Below, one piece after another: positions 39,978-53,174 of a stretch of 64,000 nucleotides of DNA (within the stretch, counting starts at the first letter, position 1; each line of letters opens with the position of its first letter). The notes beneath the pieces are model-generated. The model was not told the origin of the DNA. It made no database searches and saw only the letters and a program-made list of their open reading frames with translations. The stretch covers positions 1 through 64,000 of the forward strand of contig CAZLQD010000013.1 of assembly GCA_964561605.1 (NCBI GenBank). The letters are read 5' to 3'. The DNA is from JALUZX01 sp964561605. Its GTDB lineage: Bacteria > Planctomycetota > UBA1135 > JALUZX01. The position numbers and the translations under genes are program-made.

Positions 39978-42890
39978 ATGGTCGAGAACGCCTGGCGCAA
40001 GGTCGTTTTCATCGTGGCGCTCCTGGCCCTGGCCGTCTGGTTCTGGGCCGGGTGGGGAGTGATGCTGGGGTTGGACCTGAAGGGCGGCGCCCGGCTGGTC
40101 TACAGGCTGGACATCGACGCAGCCCGCAAGAGCGGACAGATCGACCCCAACACGTCCAACAGGGACGTCCTGACCGAGACCGTCACGATCCTCCAGAACC
40201 GTATCGATCCCCAGGGCGTCCTGGAGGCGAACATCAACCCCGAGGGGAACGACCGGATCCTGATCGAGCTTCCCGGAAAGCAGGAGAGCGAGATCAAGCC
40301 CGTCCGGGACAGGATCCAGCAATTGGGCAAGCTGGAGTGGCGCCTGGTCATCGACGATTCGAACAAGAAGTTCGATCTCCCCGAGGAGAAGCGCCGCCTC
40401 GAGGCCTGGCTCAAGAAGCCCGAGAACCAGCAGATCGTAGGGCTCAACCCCGACGACATCTCGGTCTTCAACTCCCTTTCCCCCGAGAAGGGCGGTCCCA
40501 AGCAGCCCGGCAAGATCAAGTGGGTCCCCATGGACCCCAAGGCCGATCCCTCGCCGAACGAGGTGCGGGTCCCCATCGAATACAAGGACCCCAAGACGGG
40601 GAAGACCGTCAAGGCCGTGGCCCGTTACATCCCGGTGGACCTCACGGAGGTCTATTTCACCGGCGAAGACCTGAAGGCCGGCAAGATCCGCCAGACCCAG
40701 GACCGGTTTGGCCTCCCGGCCGTGGCATTCGAACTCAAGGAGTCCAAGAAGGCCGTCTTCGCCGACTTCACGGCCCGAAACAAGCAGAGGCCCTTCGCCA
40801 TCATCCTGAACGGCAAGTGCCGGAGCGCCCCCATCATCCAGGACCGCCTGCCGGGCTCGGGGATCATCACGGGCGGCTCCAAGGGCTTTTCGGGCGAAGA
40901 AGTCCGCAACCTGATCATCACCCTCAAGACGGGCGCCCTGAAGGTGAAGCCCATCCTGGAGAGCGAATCCACCCTGGGCCCCACCCTGGGTGAGACGGCC
41001 ATCCGCACGGGCGTCTTCTCCATGGCCGTGGGCGGCGCCCTGGTGGTCCTCTTCATGCTCCTCTTCTACCGCCTGGCCGGCCTGGTGGCGGTGATCTCCC
41101 TCCTGGTGAACATGACCTACCTGATGGGGGCCATGGCCCTCTTCCGGTTCACCCTGACCCTGCCCGGCATGGCCGGCCTGGTCCTCACCGTGGGTATGGC
41201 CGTGGACGGCAACATCCTGATCTTCGAGAGGATCCGGGAGGAACAGGACAAGGGGAAGGTCCTGATCCAGGCCATCAAGAACGGCTTCCAGATGGCTCTC
41301 TCCACCATCGTGGACGCCAACGTGACCACCTTGATCACGGCCTTGATCCTCTACCAGGTCGGAACGGGGCCGATCCGCGGGTTCGCCGTGACCCTCTCCA
41401 TCGGCATCCTGACCTCCATGTTCGCCGCCCTGGTGGTCTCCAAGGTCCTCTTCCACCTCCTCCTGGAGTTCGGAATCCTCAAGGACCGCCTCTCCATGGG
41501 CAGGATCTTCACCAACCCGAACTACCCCTTCCTGGCCTGGAGGAAGGTGGCCATGAGCCTTTCGGCGGCAGCCATGGCGATTGGCCTCTTCATCTTCCTC
41601 GACACCGACGCCCATACGAAGCTGGGGATCGACTTCACCGGCGGCGCCTCCATGCGGATCGTCCTGAAGCAACCCGAGGACATCGACCTGGTCCGCAAGA
41701 AGATCACCGAGGCCATCCCCGGGGCCATCGTCAACACCCTGGGGGGAAGCCTGGGCGAGATGGGCGAGAAGGGGGGCCCCCACGTGGTGGGACACAAGGC
41801 CCAGACCTTCGCCGTGAAATTCAAGTTGAGCCCCGAGCAGGTCCAGAAGGCCCTGGCCTCCGCCGAAACCTCCAAGACCTCTACCGGCGGCGGCCCAGCA
41901 TCCAAGCCCGCCTCCCGTCCGGCCGCCGGCGGGACAGGGTCCCATGGGGCCATGCCCCAGGACCTGGGGCTGATCTACAAGGACAAGCTCCGCAAGGCGT
42001 TGAAGGGCTGGCTCGTCTCCACACCCACCTCCAACAAGGTCATCGTTCCCTCCCCCGACGGAACCTACTCCATCGTCCAGTTCCAGCTCCACACGGAGAA
42101 GCCCGTCAGGCTGGCCGACCTGAAGAAGGCTCTCTCGGGCTATCCCCACCTCTCCATCACCCCGGTCCGGCCCGAGGACAAGGGGAAGGAGGCGGCCCGG
42201 GATTTCCAGATCAGCATGGACATGGAGGCCGGGATCCGTCCCGAGGACATCGACGAGAGGCTCGCCCCCAGGCTCCAGGGCGTGAAGGCCGTGGACGGAT
42301 CCCCCATCACCCTGACCGAGCCCTTCCCCGAATTCGAGATGATCGGGGCCCGGGTGGTGGGCGAACTCCAGACCAGCGCCATCCTGGCCATCCTCCTCTC
42401 CCTCTTCGCGGTGATCATGTATATCAGGATCCGCTTCCACGAATACAGATACGGTTTCGCCGCCGTTCTCGCCCTGGTCCACGACGTGACCATCGCCCTG
42501 GGTGCCGTGGTCCTGGTGAACCGCCTGGGCCTGGTTGCCGCCGAGATCGACCTGCCCCTGATCGCCGCCTTTCTTACGATCATCGGTTACTCCCTCAACG
42601 ACACCATCGTGGTCTTCGACCGCATCAGGGAGAACCTCCCAAGGATGCCCGGGAGCTACGAGGAGATCATCAACGCCTCCATCAACCAGACCCTCTCCCG
42701 GACCATCTGGACCTCCTTCACCACCTTCATGGTGTTGCTGGCCATCTTCGTCTTCAATCTAGGCCAGAGGAACGTCCTGGAAGGCTTCTCCTTCGCCATG
42801 CTCGTCGGTGTCGTCGTGGGAACCTATTCCTCCATCTTCATCGCCAGCCCCGTCCTGGTGATGCTCCACAGGGATGAGAAGAAGGCCTGA
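39978..42890 (+). CDS. secDF: SecD-SecF fusion protein (protein translocase accessory subunit)
   Basis: 970-residue fusion of both proton-driven Sec accessory subunits. The SecD half (1 to about 515) has MLGLDLKGGARLVY, the periplasmic domain and GMAVDGNILIFERIREEQ; the SecF half has LGIDFTGGASMRIV and IIGYSLNDTIVVFDRIREN. About twelve membrane segments are predicted. The SecF periplasmic domain holds a low-complexity Ser/Thr/Gly/Pro/Ala stretch of about 40 residues (around 630-670) not usual for the family. SecDF fusions are known from Bacteroidota, Bacillota and Planctomycetota. No yajC lies upstream. ATG at 39978, 60 bases after the rplS terminator. Confidence 0.96.
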   Translation: MVENAWRKVVFIVALLALAVWFWAGWGVMLGLDLKGGARLVYRLDIDAARKSGQIDPNTSNRDVLTETVTILQNRIDPQGVLEANINPEGNDRILIELPGKQESEIKPVRDRIQQLGKLEWRLVIDDSNKKFDLPEEKRRLEAWLKKPENQQIVGLNPDDISVFNSLSPEKGGPKQPGKIKWVPMDPKADPSPNEVRVPIEYKDPKTGKTVKAVARYIPVDLTEVYFTGEDLKAGKIRQTQDRFGLPAVAFELKESKKAVFADFTARNKQRPFAIILNGKCRSAPIIQDRLPGSGIITGGSKGFSGEEVRNLIITLKTGALKVKPILESESTLGPTLGETAIRTGVFSMAVGGALVVLFMLLFYRLAGLVAVISLLVNMTYLMGAMALFRFTLTLPGMAGLVLTVGMAVDGNILIFERIREEQDKGKVLIQAIKNGFQMALSTIVDANVTTLITALILYQVGTGPIRGFAVTLSIGILTSMFAALVVSKVLFHLLLEFGILKDRLSMGRIFTNPNYPFLAWRKVAMSLSAAAMAIGLFIFLDTDAHTKLGIDFTGGASMRIVLKQPEDIDLVRKKITEAIPGAIVNTLGGSLGEMGEKGGPHVVGHKAQTFAVKFKLSPEQVQKALASAETSKTSTGGGPASKPASRPAAGGTGSHGAMPQDLGLIYKDKLRKALKGWLVSTPTSNKVIVPSPDGTYSIVQFQLHTEKPVRLADLKKALSGYPHLSITPVRPEDKGKEAARDFQISMDMEAGIRPEDIDERLAPRLQGVKAVDGSPITLTEPFPEFEMIGARVVGELQTSAILAILLSLFAVIMYIRIRFHEYRYGFAAVLALVHDVTIALGAVVLVNRLGLVAAEIDLPLIAAFLTIIGYSLNDTIVVFDRIRENLPRMPGSYEEIINASINQTLSRTIWTSFTTFMVLLAIFVFNLGQRNVLEGFSFAMLVGVVVGTYSSIFIASPVLVMLHRDEKKA

Positions 42891-42923
42891 GAAGGGGGAT
42901 TCCCCCCCAGGGAGGACCCGGCC

Positions 42924-43427
42924 TTGAGGACCCTCCTCTTCGTCCTGCTCCTCGGCGTGGCCGTCACGGCGGCCCTCCTCTGGAACCGGAAGGCCTACGC
43001 CCCCGTGGAGGTGGGCGCAGGCAAGGGGAGCCCCGCCGGGAAGGCCCAGGAGCGGCCCCTCCTTCCCGTGGACAAGGCCGTCCTGGTCCTGGGGGTTCCT
43101 CCTGGGGGAAAGGGGAAGGCCCCGGTCGGGGAAAAAGGAAAGGGAAGGATCCGGACCGGCCGGCCCCACCCGTCCGGAGAGCCCCCCGCCGGGGAGAGGC
43201 CCGGGGCGGCCCCTCCATCTCCTCCCCGGCAGCCCCCCCCGGAACCCGCCCCCCGGCCCCTTGTGCGAAAGGCCCGCCTGAAGAAGGGGGAGACCGTCTA
43301 CGGCCTGGCCGAAAGGCTCCTGGGTGAGGGGAGGCGCTACAGGGAGATCCTGGAACTCAACGGCCTGGACGAGGAGAAGGCCCGCCGCCTCCCTGCGGGA
43401 ACGGTCCTCCGGATCCCTTCCCGCTGA
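42924..43427 (+). CDS. Membrane-anchored LysM-domain protein
   Basis: 167 residues from a TTG at 42924 with GGGAGG eight bases upstream. An N-terminal hydrophobic anchor (MRTLLFVLLLGVAVTAALLW), a long Gly/Pro/Lys-rich linker (about 35-110) and a C-terminal LysM motif (KKGETVYGLAERLLGEGRRY ... RLPAGTVLRIP) for peptidoglycan binding. No catalytic domain. It follows secDF by 33 bases and may be cotranscribed. Its last 71 bases overlap the end of hflX on the opposite strand. Confidence 0.78.
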   Translation: MRTLLFVLLLGVAVTAALLWNRKAYAPVEVGAGKGSPAGKAQERPLLPVDKAVLVLGVPPGGKGKAPVGEKGKGRIRTGRPHPSGEPPAGERPGAAPPSPPRQPPPEPAPRPLVRKARLKKGETVYGLAERLLGEGRRYREILELNGLDEEKARRLPAGTVLRIPSR

Positions 43428-44700
43428 CCTTCTCCACCAGGACGCATCCCTTCCTCAGAAGAGCCTCGAGGCCCGCCCTGTCGGCCTCCACCAGGGCGAC
43501 GAGCCCATCCTCACGCCATTCCCGGGCCAGGACCGAGGCGTGCCGGCGAAGCAGGGATTCCATTCCCTCCACGGTATATGGAATCGCCAGCCGGACCTTC
43601 AAGGGCCTGGGCCGGACTCTCTCCCCCAGGAGGGCCGTCAACTCCTCCAAGCCCCTCCCCGTCCTTGCCGAGACCGCCAAGGCATCCGGGTAGGAACGGG
43701 CCGCCACGTGGAGGGGGAAGGCGTCCTCCAGGAGGTCGGCCTTGTTCAAGAGAAGGACCCTGGGGATCTCCGCCGCCCCGATCGAGGCCAGGACCCCCTC
43801 CACGACATCCACGTCCTCCTGGAATCCGGGCCGGGAGACGTCCACCACGTGGAGGAGGAGGTCGGCATGGACCGCCTCGGCCAGCGTCGCCTGGAAGGAG
43901 GCCACCAGGTGATGGGGAATGTTGCGGATGAAACCCACCGTATCGGAGAGGAGAGCCTTCCGGCCTTCCCCCAGGTCCAGGGTCCTGGTCCGGGTGTCCA
44001 GGGTGGAGAAAGGACGGTCCGCCACCCCCACTCCGGCCCCGGCCAGGGCGTTCATCAGGGAAGACTTTCCCGCATTGGCGTATCCGACGAGACAGATCTT
44101 GAAGAATCCCCGCCTGGCCCGGACCTTGCGCACCGACCGGGCCTGCATCTTCTCCAGGGCCTTCTTCAGGTCCTGGACCCGCTTGCGGATGAGTCGCCTG
44201 TCGGCCTCGATCTGTTTCTCCCCGGCGCCGCGAAGCCCGATCCCGCCCCTCTCCCGGTCCAGGTGGCTCCACATCCTGCGGAGCCTGGGAAGGGCGTATT
44301 CCAGCCTGGCCAGTTCCACCTGGGCCCTTGCCTGGGCCGTCCTCGCCCTGGTGGCGAAGAGGTCCAGGATCAGTTCCGTCCTGTCCAGGACCCGGACCCC
44401 CAGGATCCGCTCCAGGTTCCTACCCTGGGCGGGACTCAGCTCCTGGTCGCAGATGGCCAGGTCGACCCCCAGGGCCTCCACCTGGGCCGCCATCTCCTGG
44501 GCCTTTCCTTTTCCCACGAAAGTGGCGGGGTGCGGAACGAGGCGGCGCTGGACGGCCTTTCCTCGGACCCGGGCCCCCGCCGCCTCGGCAAGGGCGGCGA
44601 GCTCCGCCAGGGGTTCCTCCAAGGATTCACCCTCCCCGCCGGGGGGAAGGAGTCCGAAGAGGAGGACCTTGGGAGAGGAAATCCTCCGTTCTTCCTTCAA
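43357..44700 (-). CDS. hflX: Ribosome-associated GTPase HflX
   Basis: Splits stalled or heat-damaged ribosomes in E. coli. 447 residues: an N-terminal HflX domain with VGKGKAQEMAAQ and GLRGAGEKQIEADRRLI, then the GTPase with G1 GYANAGKSS, G3 DTVGFIRN and G4 NKAD. Starts with TTG at 44700, overlapping the nadB stop as TTGA. The last 23 residues (Gly/Pro-rich) come from the region antisense to the LysM gene and are not conserved, so they are probably a neutral extension. Confidence 0.94.
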   Translation of the reverse strand: MKEERRISSPKVLLFGLLPPGGEGESLEEPLAELAALAEAAGARVRGKAVQRRLVPHPATFVGKGKAQEMAAQVEALGVDLAICDQELSPAQGRNLERILGVRVLDRTELILDLFATRARTAQARAQVELARLEYALPRLRRMWSHLDRERGGIGLRGAGEKQIEADRRLIRKRVQDLKKALEKMQARSVRKVRARRGFFKICLVGYANAGKSSLMNALAGAGVGVADRPFSTLDTRTRTLDLGEGRKALLSDTVGFIRNIPHHLVASFQATLAEAVHADLLLHVVDVSRPGFQEDVDVVEGVLASIGAAEIPRVLLLNKADLLEDAFPLHVAARSYPDALAVSARTGRGLEELTALLGERVRPRPLKVRLAIPYTVEGMESLLRRHASVLAREWREDGLVALVEADRAGLEALLRKGCVLVEKVSGKGSGGPFPQGGGGPSPRPGR

Positions 44701-46361
44701 GGGACGTCTTCTCCAACCGGTTGGGAGGAAAAGAGGACCCCTCCCCGGCCGGGAGCGTACCTTACGAGGGAGTGCCTGCGGAAGCGCAGGTCGTCCCTGT
44801 CAGGATAGTCGTCCCGGTAGTGGACGCCCCTGCTCTCACGGCGCCAGGCGGCGGCCCGGGCCATGAGCCCCCCCAGAAGGAGCATGTTGGCCAATTCCCA
44901 CTTCCTGGGCCTCTCCAGGGGCCGCTCATGGATGCACTGGGACCAGAAGGCCAGGCTCCCCAGGGCCTCCTCCATGCCCGGGCCGTCTCTCAGGATCCCC
45001 ACGTGGCGCTCCATCAAGGCCTTCAGGGAGTAGATCATGTCGTATACGTTCAACTCGGTCTCAGGCTTTCCTTCCCTCCGGGTGGGAAACTCGACCTCTT
45101 CCTGGAAGGGCTCGGGTTCTCCAAGGAGATCCCGGGAGGAATGGATGCCCGCCCTGTGTCCGAACCAGGCCGACTCCAAGAGGGAGTTGGAAGCAAGGCG
45201 GTTCGCCCCGTGGAGGCCCGTGCTAGCCACTTCGCCCACGGCGTAGAGGCCTGGAAGGTCCGTCCTCCCCCAGGAATCGACCTTCACCCCACCGATGAAG
45301 TAATGGGCCGCAGGCCTCACGGGAACGGGGGCTTCCTTCACGTCGATACCGAAGGAGGCGCAGACTTCGTAGATCGCCGGGAAGCGGCGCCTCAGGTCCC
45401 CCTGGATGGGCCTCATGTCCAGGTAGACGTGGGTCTCCCTGCTCTCCAGCATGGAGCGGAAGATGGCCCGGCTCACCACGTCCCGGGGAGCCAGGTCCCC
45501 TTTGGGGTGGACCCCTTCCATGATGGGCCTCCCCTTGCGGTCGAGAAGGACCGCCCCGGCGCCCCGGACGGATTCTGAGATGAGGAATCGGGCCGCCCCG
45601 GCCAGGTAGAGGGCCGTGGGATGGAACTGGACCAGTTCCAGGTCCCGGAGGGTGGCGCCGGCCCGGAAGGCCAGGACAAGGCCGTCGCCCGTGGCCACGG
45701 TGGGATTGGTGGTCTCCCTGTAGATCTGGCCGGCTCCTCCCGTGGCGAGGATCACCTTCTCCGCCCAGAGGGCCATGAGGCCCTTCTCGGCGTGGGAGAC
45801 GAGGGCCCCCCGGCAACGGCCGTCCCGGACCAGGAGCTCCAAGGCGAAGGTGTTCTCGAAGCAGGTGATCCTGGGATGGGAGACCACCCGGCCCGCCAGG
45901 GTCTCCTGGAGGACCCGGCCCGTCTGGTCTCCGCAAGCGTGGAGGATCCTTGGAATGGAGTGGCCCCCCTCCTGGTGGAGGTCCAGGTTGCCCCTTTCGT
46001 CCAGGTCGAAGGAGACGCCCCACTGGGCGAGAAAGTCGATGGTCTCCCTGGCATGGGAACAGACCTCCTTCACGACCTGTTCTTCGGAAAGGCCTTCTCC
46101 CGTGGCGAGGGTGTCGCCGGCGTGCCGTTCCCAGGAGTCCTCGGGAAGAATGGGAGCCGCCACCCCGCCCTGGGCCAGGTTGGTGTTGGTGTCGAAGTAG
46201 GTTCCCTTGGTGACCAGGATGACGTCGGTGGAGAGGGCAGCCGTAAGAGCAGCGGTACAACCGCCGATCCCGCTTCCAAGAACGAGGACGCCGCAGGAAA
46301 GAGATGGGGTCTTTCTTAGGTTGAAAGGAACGAGGTGTTCCCTTACTTTAGGTAGGTTCAT
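44697..46361 (-). CDS. nadB: L-aspartate oxidase
   Basis: FAD enzyme making iminoaspartate, the first step of de novo NAD synthesis. 554 residues: dinucleotide-binding VLVLGSGIGGCTAAL near residue 25, LAQGGVAA, ILATGGAGQIYRETTNP, VQFHPTALYLAG and GLHGANRLASNSLLE. The helical C-terminal domain is present. Starts at ATG 46361; nadA and nadC are not in the window. Overlaps hflX by four bases (TTGA), so the two are cotranscribed. Divergent from lexA with a 269-base shared region. Confidence 0.96.
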   Translation of the reverse strand: MNLPKVREHLVPFNLRKTPSLSCGVLVLGSGIGGCTAALTAALSTDVILVTKGTYFDTNTNLAQGGVAAPILPEDSWERHAGDTLATGEGLSEEQVVKEVCSHARETIDFLAQWGVSFDLDERGNLDLHQEGGHSIPRILHACGDQTGRVLQETLAGRVVSHPRITCFENTFALELLVRDGRCRGALVSHAEKGLMALWAEKVILATGGAGQIYRETTNPTVATGDGLVLAFRAGATLRDLELVQFHPTALYLAGAARFLISESVRGAGAVLLDRKGRPIMEGVHPKGDLAPRDVVSRAIFRSMLESRETHVYLDMRPIQGDLRRRFPAIYEVCASFGIDVKEAPVPVRPAAHYFIGGVKVDSWGRTDLPGLYAVGEVASTGLHGANRLASNSLLESAWFGHRAGIHSSRDLLGEPEPFQEEVEFPTRREGKPETELNVYDMIYSLKALMERHVGILRDGPGMEEALGSLAFWSQCIHERPLERPRKWELANMLLLGGLMARAAAWRRESRGVHYRDDYPDRDDLRFRRHSLVRYAPGRGGVLFSSQPVGEDVP

Positions 46362-46630
46362 TTCTGGTTCTGGGCTCCCAAGGCCAGGATGATCGGGGTC
46401 GATCCACCAAGCCTCTCCCTAACCCTCCTCTTTGGAGGGCCCGTGGCGTGGTGGAAGACCGGGATTCTATGAAAGGAAACGTGAAAAGGCTTCCCTCTTT
46501 TCCCTGAACCCCTGGAGGGCAAGGGGGGGAAGGCCCGGGAAAGCCTCCCCGATGGGGGGGCCCCCCGGTCCTCCCGGGGGCCGGGCCAGGAAAGGGGGCG
46601 TAACGCCCCTTCCCAGGAGGTGAGAAGGTC

Positions 46631-47248
46631 ATGTTGTTGACGGAGAAGCAGCTCGAAGTCCTGAGATTCGTTCGTGACTTCCAGAGGGAACATTCCATGT
46701 CCCCCACTCTGGCCGAGACGGCCGAGCACTTCGGGGTCTCCAAGATCACCATCCACGAACACTTGAGCCACCTGGAATGCAAAGGGGCCATCCGGAGGGC
46801 CCGTGGCAGGGCCCGCTCCATCGAAGTCCTTTGGGACCCGGACGACCCGAACACCTCCTTGAGGCAACCCCAGATCTGCCGCCCCATTCCGGTGGCCGGG
46901 ACCATTGCAGCCGGAGCCCCCATCGAGGCCGTCCAGGACGTGGAGGAGTTCCACCTGGGTGACCTGGTTCCCCCCCACACGAACGTCTTCCTCCTCAAGG
47001 TGAAGGGGAACTCCATGATCGGAGACCACATCTGCGACGGGGACCTGGTGATCGTGGAGCCGAGGAAGGTGGCCCGTAACGGCGAGACCGTGGTGGCCCT
47101 GATCGACGGCCAGGAAGCCACCCTGAAAAAATTCTACAACGAGAAGGGCCGGATCCGCCTACAGCCTTCCAACCCGGCGATGAAACCCATCTACCCCAAG
47201 AACGTGGAGATCCAAGGGGTGGTGATCGGCCTGGTCCGGAAGTTCTGA
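46631..47248 (+). CDS. lexA: LexA repressor
   Basis: SOS-response repressor cleaved by RecA-stimulated autoproteolysis. 205 residues: an N-terminal winged helix (MLLTEKQLEVLRFVRDFQRE; recognition helix around SKITIHEHLSHLE), the cleavage site A94-G95 (TIAAGAPIEA), catalytic S128 (KGNSMIGD) and K166 (ATLKKF). AGGAGGTGA precedes the ATG at 46631. I looked for a GAAC-N4-GTTC or GTTC-N7-GTTC box upstream and found none; the operator in this lineage may differ. The upstream 100 bases are full of G/C runs. Confidence 0.96.
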   Translation: MLLTEKQLEVLRFVRDFQREHSMSPTLAETAEHFGVSKITIHEHLSHLECKGAIRRARGRARSIEVLWDPDDPNTSLRQPQICRPIPVAGTIAAGAPIEAVQDVEEFHLGDLVPPHTNVFLLKVKGNSMIGDHICDGDLVIVEPRKVARNGETVVALIDGQEATLKKFYNEKGRIRLQPSNPAMKPIYPKNVEIQGVVIGLVRKF

Positions 47249-47593
47249 ACCACCCCGGCCCCCTTTCTTGAACCCAGGCCGCCCCCAGGCACTCGATGCG
47301 TGGGCCCGGGGGGAAGCACTCCCATGATGGGCCGTTTCCGGCCCTGAAACCAGGGCACCCTCTCAGGGGAGGGTTCATCCGCCGGAAAGGACCGCCGGGA
47401 ACGGACCGGGGCTCCCAGTAAGGCGATCGAAGAAGCCTGGGTGGGAGACCGAAACCTTCCCCCTGGTCCGGGCACTCCAGTTCTTCCAGGGAAAAGGCCC
47501 GGAAGAGGACTGCCGGGGAATCCCCCTTGGAAAAGGCCGCCGAACCTTGCGGCCAGGGCGTTCCGGATAGGAGTGCAGGAAAAGGGAGGGTAC
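47249..47593. other. Non-coding region between lexA and the 5S gene
   Basis: About 345 bases with no supportable gene on either strand; open frames here have random composition. It contains several short GC-rich inverted repeats (for example around 47300-47345) but nothing I can match to RNase P, SRP RNA, 6S or a known riboswitch. Confidence 0.6.
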
Positions 47594-47601
47594 AAAAAAA
47601 A
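47594..47601 (-). terminator. Terminator of the rRNA operon
   Basis: A run of eight T on the minus strand directly after the 5S 3' end. The GGCCCGG/CCGGGCC terminal stem of 5S rRNA, or a hairpin in its 3' end, would supply the stem. Confidence 0.6.
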
Positions 47602-47712
47602 GGCCCGGCAGTGACCTACTTTCGCGCATACGCACTATCATCGGCCCTCGCTGCTTAACGACCGTGTTCGGAATGGAAACGGGTGTTTCCAGCGAGGTAT
47701 AGCCACCGGGCC
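47602..47712 (-). rRNA. rrf: 5S ribosomal RNA
   Basis: About 111 nt. Starts GGCCCGGTGGCTATACC, contains the conserved CCCGTTTCCATTCCGAACAC and ends GTAGGTCACTGCCGGGCC, so the terminal stem closes. Last gene of the rRNA operon, about 93 bases after 23S. Confidence 0.95.
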
Positions 47713-47805
47713 ATATTTTTTTGGAATAAGAAAGGGTGAAAAGGGCGCCGGGCCCGAGTTTCGAACCTCTTTCCTTTCCCCCCCGAGGGGGAGAAGGGAA
47801 AAAGT

Positions 47806-50807
<3,002 letters not shown>

Positions 50808-50847
50808 TAATTTCCACGCTCGATGCTCGACGCTACCTTTTCACCCA

Positions 50848-50862
50848 TGTTTTCAAAGAACA
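50848..50862 (-). promoter_or_regulatory. boxA antitermination site before 23S
   Basis: TGTTCTTTGAAAACA on the minus strand, about 40 bases before the 23S 5' end and after tRNA-Ala. Matches the rrn boxA consensus bound by NusB-S10. Confidence 0.75.
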
Positions 50863-50902
50863 TCTCGATTCGTTGCCGGGCCGGAAGGCCTCCACTTTCG
50901 AA

Positions 50903-50978
50903 TGGTGGAGGCGACGGGATTCGAACCCACGACCTTCTGCTTGCAAAGCAGATGCTCTCCCAGCTGAGCTACGCCCCC
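50903..50978 (-). tRNA. tRNA-Ala (anticodon TGC)
   Basis: Acceptor GGGGGCG/CGCCTCC (one G-T pair), anticodon stem TCTGC/GCAGA around TTTGCAA, 3' CCA encoded. In the 16S-23S spacer. Confidence 0.96.
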
Positions 50979-51004
50979 ATCGGCTTCGAGGTCCCGCCTG
51001 AAAG

Positions 51005-51081
51005 TGGTGGGCCATTGTGGATTTGAACCACAGACCTCCCGCTTATCAGGCGGACGCTCTAACCAACTGAGCTAATGGCCC
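51005..51081 (-). tRNA. tRNA-Ile (anticodon GAT)
   Basis: Acceptor GGGCCAT/ATGGCCC, anticodon loop CTGATAA, 3' CCA encoded. In the 16S-23S spacer upstream of tRNA-Ala. Confidence 0.96.
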
Positions 51082-51183
51082 ACCCAGGCTCCTCAGACCC
51101 CGCATCCAGCCCAAGAATAAGATAAGGATGGTTTCGAGCCTCCCGAGCCCGGATCTTCCGGAAGGTTTCCCTCCCGGCAGGCT

Positions 51184-52758
<1,575 letters not shown>

Positions 52759-52875
52759 AAAAATTATTCTCATGCCGCGGCCGAGGCCGCGGTTGGGTTC
52801 AACCCCAACGATGGTCGCGCCGGAGCCGAAGCCCCGACATTTGATCCGAACTCAAATGAGGCTCAAAACCATCCT

Positions 52876-52890
52876 TGTTTTCAAAGATCG
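52876..52890 (-). promoter_or_regulatory. boxA antitermination site in the rRNA leader
   Basis: CGATCTTTGAAAACA on the minus strand, about 120 bases before 16S. Shares CTTTGAAAACA with the second boxA before 23S. Confidence 0.7.
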
Positions 52891-52938
52891 TTTCCCCAGG
52901 GTCGTTCCTCCTGAGAACTTCCCCTCGGAGAGCGGCGC

Positions 52939-52966
52939 ATTGTGCCATTCCTTTACGGCTTGTCAA
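52939..52966 (-). promoter_or_regulatory. rRNA promoter P2
   Basis: Perfect TTGACA (52966-52961) and CACAAT (52944-52939), 16-bp spacer, minus strand. An A/T-rich block (AAAAAATTTTAGATC) just upstream looks like an UP element. Start near 52932, about 175 bases before 16S. Confidence 0.75.
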
Positions 52967-53093
52967 GGGGGTGATCTAAAATTTTTTCCCCTTTCTTCGG
53001 CCGCTCAGGACCCGGGATTCACCCGGGCCGCCCGCCGTCGGGAAGGTCTTTTCCAAGGAACGACTGGAAGGGCTTTCCCAACCAGGGGGGGGA

Positions 53094-53122
53094 AAGGTAG
53101 GGTTGGAAGGCCCCTTAGTCAA
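53094..53122 (-). promoter_or_regulatory. rRNA promoter P1 (distal)
   Basis: TTGACT (53122-53117) and TACCTT (53099-53094), 17-bp spacer, minus strand, preceded by an A7/T6 tract at about 53128-53144. Weaker -10, but the tandem arrangement with an upstream A/T block is typical of rrn operons. Confidence 0.45.
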
Positions 53123-53174
53123 GGCCCTGAAAAAATTTTTTTCAACCCACTGTAATCAAAGGACTTAGGGAACC

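Noticed and set aside
39372..42482. A 1036-codon open frame antisense to rplS and secDF
   Set aside because: It is entirely antisense to clearly conserved genes; its His/Asp/Gly-rich content is the shadow of their codons.
46327..46343. GGAAC-N5-GTTCC inverted repeat near the nadB start as a LexA box
   Set aside because: The spacing differs from the known GAAC-N4-GTTC type, it lies inside the nadB coding region, and it does not precede lexA.
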